Source: Tritrichomonas foetus
Taxonomy: Eukaryota; Parabasalia; Tritrichomonadida; Tritrichomonadidae
Length of the DNA stretch: 48,672 nt
NCBI GenBank assembly: GCA_001839685.1
Contig: MLAK01000877.1
Coordinates: 2,717 to 51,388 of the forward strand
Direction: 5' to 3'
The translations under genes and the position numbers were made by a program. Below are positions 8,484 to 17,377 of the stretch, piece by piece. Within the stretch, counting starts at the first letter, position 1. Each line of letters begins with the position of its first letter. Under the pieces are notes generated by a model. The model worked only from the letters and a program-made list of their open reading frames with translations, ran no database searches and was not told the DNA's origin.

Positions 8484-8774
8484 ACAAGCCAAATTAACCA
8501 AACAATCGAGATTGCAAACAACTGTTCACCAACAGACGTGAAAACACACTGAAATCAGTGATTTAGAAATAATTCAATATATTGATTGAATTAAATTTGT
8601 ATGTTTTTATATAAATTGTGTTTATTCTCTTATTGATTGTTACTTTTTGTTTTAAGCATGATTTAATAAATAAAATTTGTTTTTTTCATTCGATTTCCAA
8701 TAATAATTGCCCCAAGTTTATTTTTTCCGGCTTTCTTCTAAAGTTACTTGTGAGTAGCGGTAGCATATAAAACT

Positions 8775-8829
8775 AATATGCAAGCAAACTAATAAATAAG
8801 CAAACAAACTAATAAATAAATAAATAAAA
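8775..8829 (+). repeat. Low-complexity AAGCAAACTAATAAAT tract
   Basis: Imperfect repeats of GCAAACTAATAAATA grade into (AAAT)n. This is simple-sequence DNA in an intergenic region. No function is assigned. Confidence 0.7.
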
Positions 8830-8962
8830 AGAAACGGTATTCAATAAGAATTGATGAAAATGACTTTCTTTAGAAAATAATCGAAAAGCAAAGGTTTGAA
8901 TTAATTACTCAAAAAAAAGTATATCTTTGGAGCTTTCCTGTGTGAAAGAACGGTTTTTTAAC

Positions 8963-8984
8963 ACTTTTTGACTTCAGAAAAAGT
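8963..8984. promoter_or_regulatory. Inverted repeat ACTTTTT/AAAAAGT
   Basis: Arms at 8963-8969 and 8978-8984 are exact reverse complements with an 8-base spacer. The left arm is part of ACACTTTTTGA (8961-8971), a word also found upstream of the PDE and DOCK genes in AACTTTTTGA form. Confidence 0.4.
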
Positions 8985-8999
8985 CGTATAGTTCTTATT

Positions 9000-9028
9000 G
9001 GAAAAGTGCAAGTTTTTTCCACTTTTCC
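9000..9028. promoter_or_regulatory. Perfect 9-bp inverted repeat upstream of M18-like gene
   Basis: GGAAAAGTG (9000-9008) and CACTTTTCC (9020-9028) are exact reverse complements separated by 11 bases. They lie about 64-92 bp before the ATG. This could be an operator-like site or a hairpin in a longer transcript. Confidence 0.45.
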
Positions 9029-9076
9029 CATTTTAACCTGTGATGAGTATTATATGGTCAAATATTATCGTACTAA

Positions 9077-9082
9077 TCATAT
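9077..9082 (+). promoter_or_regulatory. Inr-like TCATAT upstream of M18-like gene
   Basis: TCATAT fits TCA-Y-W-W and lies 9 bases before the ATG at 9092. This is the usual spacing of the trichomonad Inr and supports that start. Confidence 0.5.
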
Positions 9083-9091
9083 CACAAAACC

Positions 9092-10354
9092 ATGGAGAGT
9101 ATCGCATCGTTTGTAGATCGATCTCCAACACCAATGCATTTTATTCACGCTGCTAAAGAACATTTAGAAAATTTAGGATTTGAACAAATCTACGAAAGCG
9201 AAGATTTTCCGACATACGATTTATCACCAAAAAACAAGTATTTTATGATCAGAAACGATACATCCATCATCGCATTTGATTCTCGCGACTTTGAAAATCG
9301 AGGTTCGATCTTCGCAACGAACCTTGACCACCCATATTTCAAAATCATTCCAAACGGCTGCCGAGTCAAAAGCAATGCAGAAATTTTGAACGTTTCTGAA
9401 TATGGGTATGGAATGTGGTGCACGTGGATGGACAGAGACCTTTCAATTGCCGGAAAAGTGAGATATAAAACGTGGGAAGGAAAAATCGAAACAAAACTCA
9501 TCAGCTCAGAAAATCCAATATGCACAATTCCTTCTCTTGCTTCCCACTTGACGACTGGCCCCCGAAACACTTGTAATTTGAATATCGAAGATCATTTGAA
9601 ACCTATCGTACGTTTCACAAATGAAGATCAAATTGAGACAGACGATACTTTCATTCCGTCATTAATTCGTTTCATTTGTGATGAATGTAACTGTGCTGAT
9701 GAAAATATTATCGATTATGAATTATATGTAATTTCTGGAGAGAATTCCTCAAAAATTGGTGTAAATGATGAAATTTTTGCTTCACAACGAATAAGCAGTA
9801 TCGTACAAGCTGCTGCTGGACTTTTAGCATTTACGTCAAATTCACCTCCTTCTGGAACTAATATTTATTACTGCTATTCTCACGAATGCGTGATTGGAAG
9901 TTCAACTACATCATTTGATTCGAACTTCCTTCAAAGCGCATTCAAAAAAATACCAACTTTTTCATACGATTTTTTCCTGAATTGTATTTTGTTTGGCGGA
10001 GTGAGGATACCTTCCGCCTACACGAATCCCGGATGCGGCGTCGCCTACCGAGAGGGAACAAAAGCCGATAGCCAGCCCCATCATGCGGAAATGGTTAAAA
10101 TATTGAAAAAATTGGATTCAATTGGCCAACCTTACCAACAATGTTCAACCACTTATGACATAAATAATGGAATTCATCATTTAATTGTATCTTTGAGTAT
10201 TCCAGCTGTGTATTTTGGAATTCCAGTGATTTCTTTACATTCGATTCGTGAGGCTGCTTTTGAAAAAGACATTTTGGCATTTCAAGCTGCCGTAAATTGC
10301 TTCTTCCAAATTGATCATGAAGAAATCAAGTCAGATGATTCTTTGTCATATTAA
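9092..10354 (+). CDS. M18 aspartyl-aminopeptidase homologue, probably catalytically dead
   Basis: 420 aa, near the family length. The fold is recognisable throughout: FVDRSPTPMHFIHAAKEHL, KYFMIRNDTSIIAFDS, GYGMWCTWMDRDLSIAGKV, IPSLASHL and, C-terminally, FGIPVISLHSIREA. M18 enzymes (DNPEP, Ape1/Lap4) use two metals held by H, D, E and H residues. Aligned by eye, the THTDSP motif reads TNLDHP (His to Asn77) and RLDN reads RISS (Asp to Ser235). NEEVGS becomes HECVIGS (Glu to Cys266), the D-M-A-H segment is unrecognisable and NDSPCGTTIGP is lost. Only the C-terminal His383 clearly survives. It has a full-length frame and an Inr, so it looks like a maintained pseudo-enzyme, not a pseudogene. Substrate binding or a scaffold role is inference. 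Confidence 0.8.
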   Translation: MESIASFVDRSPTPMHFIHAAKEHLENLGFEQIYESEDFPTYDLSPKNKYFMIRNDTSIIAFDSRDFENRGSIFATNLDHPYFKIIPNGCRVKSNAEILNVSEYGYGMWCTWMDRDLSIAGKVRYKTWEGKIETKLISSENPICTIPSLASHLTTGPRNTCNLNIEDHLKPIVRFTNEDQIETDDTFIPSLIRFICDECNCADENIIDYELYVISGENSSKIGVNDEIFASQRISSIVQAAAGLLAFTSNSPPSGTNIYYCYSHECVIGSSTTSFDSNFLQSAFKKIPTFSYDFFLNCILFGGVRIPSAYTNPGCGVAYREGTKADSQPHHAEMVKILKKLDSIGQPYQQCSTTYDINNGIHHLIVSLSIPAVYFGIPVISLHSIREAAFEKDILAFQAAVNCFFQIDHEEIKSDDSLSY

Positions 10355-10418
10355 AAAATATGTTTTATTTCTCAAATAGCATTTGTTACTATTTTTCTAT
10401 TTATATAGTGCGACCTGA

Positions 10419-10479
10419 TTTACTGTGAACACTTTTCGTTAATTTGACGTTTTATTTGACCTTAAACGTTCACGGTAAA
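10419..10479. repeat. 12-base imperfect inverted repeat
   Basis: TTTACTGTGAAC (10419-10430) pairs with GTTCACGGTAAA (10468-10479) at 11 of 12 positions (one G-T in RNA), leaving a 37-base loop. It lies 65-125 bp after the M18-like stop, so it may form a stem in the 3' UTR or lie beyond it. Confidence 0.4.
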
Positions 10480-11217
10480 ACTGGTAAAGTGTATACATCT
10501 GGATTACTCCTAAAAGTTCAGCCAGAAATTTAAATTCACTTGAAAAATTGACCAAACTTGGTCGAAAATTTTATCAAGTTGGGTCACAAAGCAGAGGTAT
10601 ATTTTATTATTTCATAAATTCGATAAACCAAAGAAATGTCAAAATAATTTGAAAACAATGAAATTCATGATTTCTGGAATTGAAAGTGCTTATTTGCTTG
10701 ATGACTTGCTTATAACTTGTTTAGGCAAGTTATTTTTTTGTCAATGGCTGATACCAGTTGCGATCATTTCAACATTATGTGATATGAAAAAAATTGTTAT
10801 ATAAAAAATTTGTGAGCTGACAAAAATGATTTCCATAGCAATATCACAATTGAATAAACACAGGATAAAGATGAAAGTTTATCAACAAGGAAATGGGGCT
10901 ACCCATTAGATTCCATTTCATCATTCGTTGAATTCATTTTGCATCCAGTAGACTCATTGTTGGATTGCATATTCTGTGAAATTTTTCGATATGATGTAAA
11001 ATGAATGGAAATAATTATTATCGTTATTCTTCAATTTGTGAATAAATTTACAGAACGATTAGAATGGTTTATAAAATTCCGTTCAATTCAGTGATGAGCT
11101 CAGAAAAAATTATTAGAAAAAGTGATGTCATACTATATCTTTCCACAGAAATATAAGTGAAGTCATAAAAACGATAAATTGAAAAATTGAGAGGAAAGAT
11201 TTTAGATCTCAAACATT

Positions 11218-11223
11218 TCATTA
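11218..11223 (+). promoter_or_regulatory. Inr TCATTA immediately before the PanE-type ATG
   Basis: TCATTA matches the trichomonad Inr and sits one base before the ATG at 11225. It implies a very short 5' UTR, as is common in these organisms. Confidence 0.65.
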
Positions 11224-11224
11224 A

Positions 11225-12196
11225 ATGCGTGTTTACATTCTCGGAGCTGGTGCCATGGGCACTATGTATGGAACAACACTTCTAAAAGGAGGTCATGATG
11301 TAATCTTCTTAGATTCATGGCAGCCACTGATCGATAACATGAAAGCCAACCCGATTGCCAAGCGTAAACTTGAAGATGGAACAGTTGAAGAAGTTCCCGT
11401 TAAAGTCGTACCAATGTCAGAAGCACCAAATGAGCCGGGAGACTTCATCATCGTCACAGTGAAATCCTCAATGACGAAGGATGTCATGGACCTTGTCAAG
11501 CCACGTGGAATTATTGGCCCCAACACTCTGATAATGACTTTCCAAGGAGGCTTTGAAAACCCAGAAATTATTGCTAATCACATGGATGTGAAATCAAATT
11601 GTTTACCAGCGTTCACAACCTCATATTGTAAAGCAGTTGGAATGATGTCCATTGAAAACTTCGGCATCAAAAGGTCGACAATGTGGCCAATGGGGCTTGA
11701 CACTAATGCCAAGCCGCCTGAACATGCAGTCAAAATTGTTGATGAACTCAACAAAGCCGGCTGCCACTTTGAATTAACACCAGAAGCTATTACTGACCGC
11801 TGGAAGTTACTTGTTTACTATCCAACCAATATCGCTGTTTCGTCAATCCTTGGTTTGAACTTTGGAACATGTTGGGAAACTCCAGAATGTCGTGAACTTC
11901 TTACCAACTTGGCCAAAGAATGCGCTTTGATTGCCAAGCTCGACGGCGTTGATCAAAAGTTTTTCAATGAAGAAATAGCTATCCAATCTGTTCGTGATAT
12001 TGCAGTGGAAGGTGGATCACCAACACACGCTGGATCAATGCTCCAAGATATTCGAAATAAACGAGTGACAGAAATCGATGGCACTAATGGAGCACTTCTC
12101 CGAAGAGCAGCTGTTCATAAAATCGACTTGCCTTATACTCGTGCTGTGTGGGCACTTGTGAGATCTCGCGAACAGAATTATGGAAAAGAAGTCTAA
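11225..12196 (+). CDS. Ketopantoate reductase family (ApbA/PanE) oxidoreductase
   Basis: 323 aa, the normal family length. The family reduces a 2-keto acid with NADPH: PanE makes pantoate from ketopantoate, and some relatives act on other 2-keto acids. The N-terminal Rossmann motif is GAGAMG (7-12). The inter-domain segment DRWKLLVYYPTNIAV keeps the catalytic Lys and the following Asn. The C-terminal SMLQDIRNKRVTEIDGTNG keeps the conserved Ser, Glu and Asn-Gly. Nothing nearby belongs to pantothenate synthesis, and trichomonads are thought not to make pantothenate de novo. A role on another 2-keto acid is therefore plausible (inference). The gene may have come from bacteria. The start is fixed by the GxGxxG position and the adjacent Inr. 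Confidence 0.88.
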   Translation: MRVYILGAGAMGTMYGTTLLKGGHDVIFLDSWQPLIDNMKANPIAKRKLEDGTVEEVPVKVVPMSEAPNEPGDFIIVTVKSSMTKDVMDLVKPRGIIGPNTLIMTFQGGFENPEIIANHMDVKSNCLPAFTTSYCKAVGMMSIENFGIKRSTMWPMGLDTNAKPPEHAVKIVDELNKAGCHFELTPEAITDRWKLLVYYPTNIAVSSILGLNFGTCWETPECRELLTNLAKECALIAKLDGVDQKFFNEEIAIQSVRDIAVEGGSPTHAGSMLQDIRNKRVTEIDGTNGALLRRAAVHKIDLPYTRAVWALVRSREQNYGKEV

Positions 12197-13038
12197 AGAA
12201 AAATTAAACCTTCACATTAAAGTATCAATGTACAAACTTGTTTTCATGGTATTTCTTTACTTTAATTTATTCTCTCATTAGTTTTTGTTATTGGGGAAAC
12301 TATGAGGCTTGATTCGTTTCTTTTGAGTGAGAACACATTTAATTGGAAACGTAAACAAAGGCGTACTTTGATTATCTTAATTATGCAACAAATATTGCGA
12401 AATTTCACTATATTTTTGATAGCCAATTTTCACCCTTCTAATAAACATTGGGTTTTATCTAGAGGTACATCGAGATAATGTACTTCTTTGTGGTTTTGTT
12501 TGACTTATGAAAACAATGTACTAAATTGAAAGTGATAAACTATTTAATCAAACAGTTGAAGCACAATTTACATGCAAAAATTAAAGAGACGTTTAATTTT
12601 TTTACTTTGTATTCCAGGGACGTTCTAGAAGCGCATTGGAAACATTTCGAAATATCATATTTCTGATATTGCTAGTTTTTTCCAACAAATCTATCAAGTA
12701 ATGAAATGAAAAAGATTTTAAATGATTCCTTTTTACTTGGCTCAGCTCAAAACAAACAGTAAATAAACACTTTGTATTGATCAGCTTTTGTTCTAACACA
12801 AAAATTAATTAATTTTTATTTTTACCTCAAACACACAAACAGCTTTTTAATTAAAATCACGCATTTACTACAATAAAACATTTCCCGGAATGTTAGTACT
12901 GTGAAGATTTAACAAACGGTGGGATTTCATACGATGAACTAAGTCAACTTTTTTCAACTTTTTGAAATATCTTAATTATAACCTTTCCAACCAGATATAT
13001 ATTCAAAAATTCAAAATCTTTAAACGAATAAAATTTAA
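12197..13038. promoter_or_regulatory. Intergenic / upstream region of the phosphodiesterase gene
   Basis: About 840 bp, AT-rich, no credible gene. A 65-codon minus-strand frame at 12602-12799 shows no protein-like features. CAACTTTTTGA (12955-12965) and CCTTTCC (12982-12988) precede the PDE start. No TCAYWW is found next to the ATG. Confidence 0.45.
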
Positions 13039-16000
13039 ATGAGAACGAATACAGCATCTTTTAAAGGAAGAGCCCAGATTCCTGCGTTAATGACGAAGCG
13101 CCAGCCATTTCGTGTTGATCCTGGCCATCATAATTTTCAAGTAAATTCCACGTCGCCTGCCAATTCGAATTTAGTTTCACCAAAAAAGAAGCCTCACACC
13201 TCCGCCCTTAAACAAAGACCTCACATAGTTCCACCACAGCCAGATGTCGAGCCGACTCGAACGAAAAGACTCGCAACAAAGAATCACACCAATGGCGCCT
13301 CTTCATCTCTTCAAACTCCAACCGATTTTCAATCACCACGACTTGACCTTGATTCATCGCTTGATGAATTTTTCTCAAAAGCAGCAAATCTACCTTTAAA
13401 TCAAGCAATCGAATCATTTTTCAAGCATCATTTCGGAGCAAAGCACTCAATTGTGTGGCAAGAAATTCCAGACTTACAAATTCTATACAATGAAACCACA
13501 AAAATGACAAACGCTCACTCATCTGGACTGGTTGGATATACATTCTTTTCCAGAAAAGTTGTTCGTACACCAAATGGGCCATCTCACCCGTCTTTCCATC
13601 CGCCAAGTGATGAGAAAATATGCCCACATAAGGCTCCTGTCATGATTTTCCCCCTATGGGATTGGAAAAATAATATTAATTATATTGTTGAAATCGTCAA
13701 GCCGATTGCTTCTACTGAATTTTCACAAGAAGATGAAGATTTTGTTGAATGGTTTACAAAAAAGTTCAAAATGGTAAGTCGTTGGCTCAAACAAACAAAA
13801 TCCGTTGAACCGTTAACACTCGAAATTTTACAGCTAATGCAACAAGATCAATTTTTGACAAAAGCTCGTAGAAAGATTTCTGACTTTTTCGAGTGTCGTC
13901 AATTCGAAATTTGGAAAATGGAACTTTCTTCAGAAAAAATTACAAGATATACTGATAAAATAGAAATCATTGAAAGCTCACAAGCCGGAATAGTTGGAGA
14001 TTCACTTTCTCGTAGACAAATTCTTAATTCACAATTAAATCGACTACATAATAGCTATAATCAAGATATAGATGGTCCTGATGAAGCAATTTTGTCTGTT
14101 CCTGTCATGGAAACAGATGGCCAATTTCTTTATGCATTAGTTTTACGCGGATCTAAGAAAGCTTCTTTATTTACGAAAGAAGATGAAGAAATTGTGAAAA
14201 AATCAGCTCCAGTCATACTTCTTGCTTTCTCTAATGCTGAAACATTCTCACAAATGGATAAAGAATATCAAGATTCGCGCGCTGAAAGAGAGGGTCTTGG
14301 TGCGCTTCTTGAAGTTGTCGAAATTATTTCATCCCAACTCGATACAAATAAACTAACAGATGTAATTATGGAAAAAGGTAGAATGTTAACTAATGCTGAT
14401 CGTTGTTCTTTATTTTTAGTGAATGAACAGCGTGATCGTCTTATTACATCACTTCATCAAGGTTTAGATAATTGTATTGATATTCCAATTAATAAAGGAA
14501 TTGCTGGAAAAACTGTAATGGAAGGCCGCATATTAAATATTGCAGATGCGTACGATACAGACTTCTTTGATTCATCAACAGATTTAGAATCCGGTTATCG
14601 AACAAGATCGATTTTATCTGTTCCAATTTATAATAATCGTGGTAAAATTATTGGAGTTACTGAAATGGTGAATAAAAATGATGAAAAACCATTTACTCAA
14701 TGGGATCAAAAATTGATTCAGATTTTCAATGTATTTTGCGGCATTTCTCTTGAAAATGCCCAATTATATAGAGAATCAATGGATACTGCCAAACAACTTC
14801 GTTCATTCTTCGATACAGCTTTTTCACTCGTTCAATCAAAAAGTGTACAACGCGTCATATCAGATATTTTACAAAATGCGAAAAATACAATTGGAGCTGA
14901 TAAGGCTTCTCTATTTCTAACAAATGATGAAAATAATATATTGTCGTCATTTATTACTGATTGTGAAAAAATGCCACCATCAATTCCAATGGTGTCTGGA
15001 ATTGCTTCACTTTGTGCTAAGAATAACGAATCATATATCGTTAATGATGCTTACATGCACCCACATTTTAATCGCGCAATTGATAATGTTACAGAATATA
15101 AAACAAAAAGTATTTTGGCAGTACCAATTTTATCATCGGATGGTACAGTTATTGGTGTTACAGAAATTTTGAATAAAAAGCATGGCGATTTCCTTAAGAA
15201 AGATATGAAAACACTTCAAGCATTCTCTGCATTTGCTTCAATTGCCCTTGAAAACTCAAGATTGAAAGATATTGCAGTTTTAGGTGATGTTGAGATTGAA
15301 ATGAAAAAGTGGATTTATTCAAATGAAAGAAATTCTTACATAATTCCCAAAAATTTAGAATTGTCTGATGAACAAAAAGAAAGAGTTTCTACTTTGAATT
15401 GTTATGCTGTTGACTTTAAAGGAATTGGACACTTTAAGGAATTATTTTATTTCTTCAATACTTTTAAAATCTTGGAAACTTTCAAAATTTCTAATGAAGT
15501 ATTCTTTAGATTCATTTTCACTATTTCTTCAACATATAATAATGTTCCTTATCATAATTGGACGCATGCTTGTGATGTTTCCCAGTATGTTTTCTATGAA
15601 ATTACAAAAGCTGGACTTTTAACAACTTTTACCGCATTTGAAATATTTGGTTTGATGACTGCTGCAGTTTGCCATGATGCAAATCATGAAGGATTTAATA
15701 ATATCTTTAATGTGAAAGCCGAAACACCATTTGGTATTTTGTTTAAAGATAAAAGTGTTATGGAAATGCATCATATCACTGTTTCCATACCAATATTAAC
15801 GCGTGATGATATTAACTTGTTCCATTCATTAAATTCTGAAGAAACTAAGAAAATGTGGAACTTATTTATTAATTTAATTCTTGCAACTGATATGGCTAAT
15901 CACTTTGCACTTGTTAAGAATTGTCAAGGTCAACTTGATGAAGGAAAATGGAATTTGGAAGATCCTGCAAATAGACTTCTTGCATTACAGCTTCTTTTGA

Positions 16001-16326
16001 AAGTTGCTGATATTTCAAATGTTTCAAGACCGTTCGAACTTGCTGATAAATGGTGTGATATTTTGAATAATGAGTTCTTTAGACAAGGTGATCTTGAAAA
16101 AGAAACTGGGATTGGATTAACTTCACCTCTGAATGATAGAGAAAACTCAGACAAACCAAAATCACAAATTGGATTTTATAATTTCATTTGTTTGCCACTT
16201 TATCAAGCTGTTGCAAGAGCATTTCCACCACTCCAAGCAAATGTCGATTCTATTAATTCAAATCTTGCTGTTTGGAAGTCGATGATGCCACCACCACCAG
16301 CTGAACAAAATGCAGAAAAGAAGTGA
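13039..16326 (+). CDS. GAF-containing class I 3',5'-cyclic nucleotide phosphodiesterase
   Basis: 1095 aa. It hydrolyses cAMP and/or cGMP. Two clear GAF domains lie at about 423-590 and 605-750, each with the N-K-x(n)-F-x-x-x-D end segment (NKNDEKPFTQWD; NKKHGDFLKKD). Residues about 105-400 look like one or two more degenerate GAFs. The C-terminal PDEase domain (about 770-1075) carries HNWTH near 840, HDANHEG near 879, ATDMANH and ADISNVSRP near 990. It also carries the nucleotide-binding Gln in SQIGFYNF near 1043, so all metal and substrate residues are present. The layout resembles animal PDE2/5/6/10/11, where GAFs bind cyclic nucleotide. No membrane segment was seen, so it is probably soluble. 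The basic, Pro-rich first 100 residues are likely disordered. Confidence 0.92.
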   Translation: MRTNTASFKGRAQIPALMTKRQPFRVDPGHHNFQVNSTSPANSNLVSPKKKPHTSALKQRPHIVPPQPDVEPTRTKRLATKNHTNGASSSLQTPTDFQSPRLDLDSSLDEFFSKAANLPLNQAIESFFKHHFGAKHSIVWQEIPDLQILYNETTKMTNAHSSGLVGYTFFSRKVVRTPNGPSHPSFHPPSDEKICPHKAPVMIFPLWDWKNNINYIVEIVKPIASTEFSQEDEDFVEWFTKKFKMVSRWLKQTKSVEPLTLEILQLMQQDQFLTKARRKISDFFECRQFEIWKMELSSEKITRYTDKIEIIESSQAGIVGDSLSRRQILNSQLNRLHNSYNQDIDGPDEAILSVPVMETDGQFLYALVLRGSKKASLFTKEDEEIVKKSAPVILLAFSNAETFSQMDKEYQDSRAEREGLGALLEVVEIISSQLDTNKLTDVIMEKGRMLTNADRCSLFLVNEQRDRLITSLHQGLDNCIDIPINKGIAGKTVMEGRILNIADAYDTDFFDSSTDLESGYRTRSILSVPIYNNRGKIIGVTEMVNKNDEKPFTQWDQKLIQIFNVFCGISLENAQLYRESMDTAKQLRSFFDTAFSLVQSKSVQRVISDILQNAKNTIGADKASLFLTNDENNILSSFITDCEKMPPSIPMVSGIASLCAKNNESYIVNDAYMHPHFNRAIDNVTEYKTKSILAVPILSSDGTVIGVTEILNKKHGDFLKKDMKTLQAFSAFASIALENSRLKDIAVLGDVEIEMKKWIYSNERNSYIIPKNLELSDEQKERVSTLNCYAVDFKGIGHFKELFYFFNTFKILETFKISNEVFFRFIFTISSTYNNVPYHNWTHACDVSQYVFYEITKAGLLTTFTAFEIFGLMTAAVCHDANHEGFNNIFNVKAETPFGILFKDKSVMEMHHITVSIPILTRDDINLFHSLNSEETKKMWNLFINLILATDMANHFALVKNCQGQLDEGKWNLEDPANRLLALQLLLKVADISNVSRPFELADKWCDILNNEFFRQGDLEKETGIGLTSPLNDRENSDKPKSQIGFYNFICLPLYQAVARAFPPLQANVDSINSNLAVWKSMMPPPPAEQNAEKK

Positions 16327-16612
16327 TTTTTATGTTTAGATTTTGTTTGTTTGGAAAATAGAGTTTTATTTAAAAAATATGTTTATTTATTTTGTGTTTT
16401 CTAAATATTATATTGTAATTCATACTTTTGCTTATTTGCTTGTTGCTATATCTTCAAATGAGATTTATAGCTTTAAATGAGATTAATTACTTCAAATCAC
16501 TCTGAAGCAAATACAATGTTGATATCTTCATCAGTTTTTTACATAAAAATTTTATGGAATAGAATAAATGGTTAGAAAACTTCATTCTAAATTCTAGACA
16601 ATTGTTCGATAA

Positions 16613-17377
16613 TTATTGTCCGAAACGTGAGACATAATCCTTATATCTAGTGTTTCGCAGCTTTTGCATGTAGTTTTCTGGATATCTATTTAAATGAAAT
16701 TCAATAAAATTCTTTTCGATATTTTGTGACGCGAGAAAACGCTCTTGGAAAATTTCTTGAGAATAATGATCATAATCAAACAAGATGTCATATTCACCAA
16801 CTTTTTCTTTTTTCACTATTAACTTGAACACACCAAGGATGTTCAATGCCAAGTAGATTCGTCTTTCAAGCGATTGAACATCAGTTTGTTTTCTTGTGAA
16901 GAAGTGAGATATGGATTTCTTGGATACCGTTTTCGTTCCTAAGAACATATAGAGTAACATAATTTTTGTTGCAATTGTGCCAAGGGATGGAGCATGGCCA
17001 AGTTCGAAAATCTCATAAAAAGTTTTCGATAAAGATGCTAATTCCATGTCTCTAAATTGATTAATAAAATATGCATTGATTTTATCAAAGCCTTTCCACA
17101 CAATTTGTCCTTTTCCTTTATTAATGCATACGTCGAATTGGATTAGAACTGAGAAAAAATTGTATATTGTACGTTTCTGAATATTATATGCTCGGGACAA
17201 TTCGGGAATACTAACATTTGTGATCTTGTTTTCTATCAGTGACGATAAAATAATAGAAAAGATGGTAGTTGCTGAAAGTGGAACAGATTCAGTATGGATG
17301 ATTGGAAGCTGCCCATTGTTTAATGTGGTTACAATAGCATTTGAGATTCCTTGTGAAGGAAAAGCGCACATCATCAT
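16613..17377 (-). CDS. Atypical E2F-like transcription factor with two winged-helix domains
   Basis: 254 aa. Residues about 37-97 read as an E2F DNA-binding domain: a SIPELSRAYNIQKRTIYNFF core matching L-x-x-A-A-x-x-L-x-V-x-K-R-R-I-Y-D-I, then GQIVWKG like the family's N-x-I-x-W-x-G. Residues about 130-203 look like a second copy (SLGTIATKIMLLYMF, then LERRIYLALNILGVFKLI). Two such domains without dimerisation or transactivation regions is the E2F7/E2F8/DEL layout, which represses cell-cycle genes as a self-contained DNA binder. The DNA-contact RRxYD motif is altered in both copies (RTIYN; RRIYL), so target preference may differ. An Inr lies 8 bases upstream. Winged-helix tandem is likely; E2F identity is moderate. 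Confidence 0.6.
   Translation of the reverse strand: MMMCAFPSQGISNAIVTTLNNGQLPIIHTESVPLSATTIFSIILSSLIENKITNVSIPELSRAYNIQKRTIYNFFSVLIQFDVCINKGKGQIVWKGFDKINAYFINQFRDMELASLSKTFYEIFELGHAPSLGTIATKIMLLYMFLGTKTVSKKSISHFFTRKQTDVQSLERRIYLALNILGVFKLIVKKEKVGEYDILFDYDHYSQEIFQERFLASQNIEKNFIEFHLNRYPENYMQKLRNTRYKDYVSRFGQ

Larger units (their letters stand above)
8484..9091. promoter_or_regulatory. Upstream region of the M18-like gene with inverted repeats
   Basis: About 600 bp without coding potential. It includes an AAT/AAAC-rich simple tract near 8775-8829. Two exact inverted repeats lie close to the M18-like start (8963-8984 and 9000-9028). An Inr-like TCATAT lies 9 bases before the ATG. Confidence 0.5.
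10355..11224. other. Intergenic region, no gene seen
   Basis: 870 bp of AT-rich sequence with stops in all frames. It contains one 12-base inverted repeat near the M18-like 3' end (10419-10479). No RNA gene or coding remnant was recognised. Its last bases carry the Inr of the PanE-type gene. Confidence 0.5.

Noticed and set aside
12602..12799. 65-codon minus-strand frame upstream of the PDE gene
   Set aside because: Short, no Inr, no recognisable composition or domain, and isolated in AT-rich intergenic DNA.
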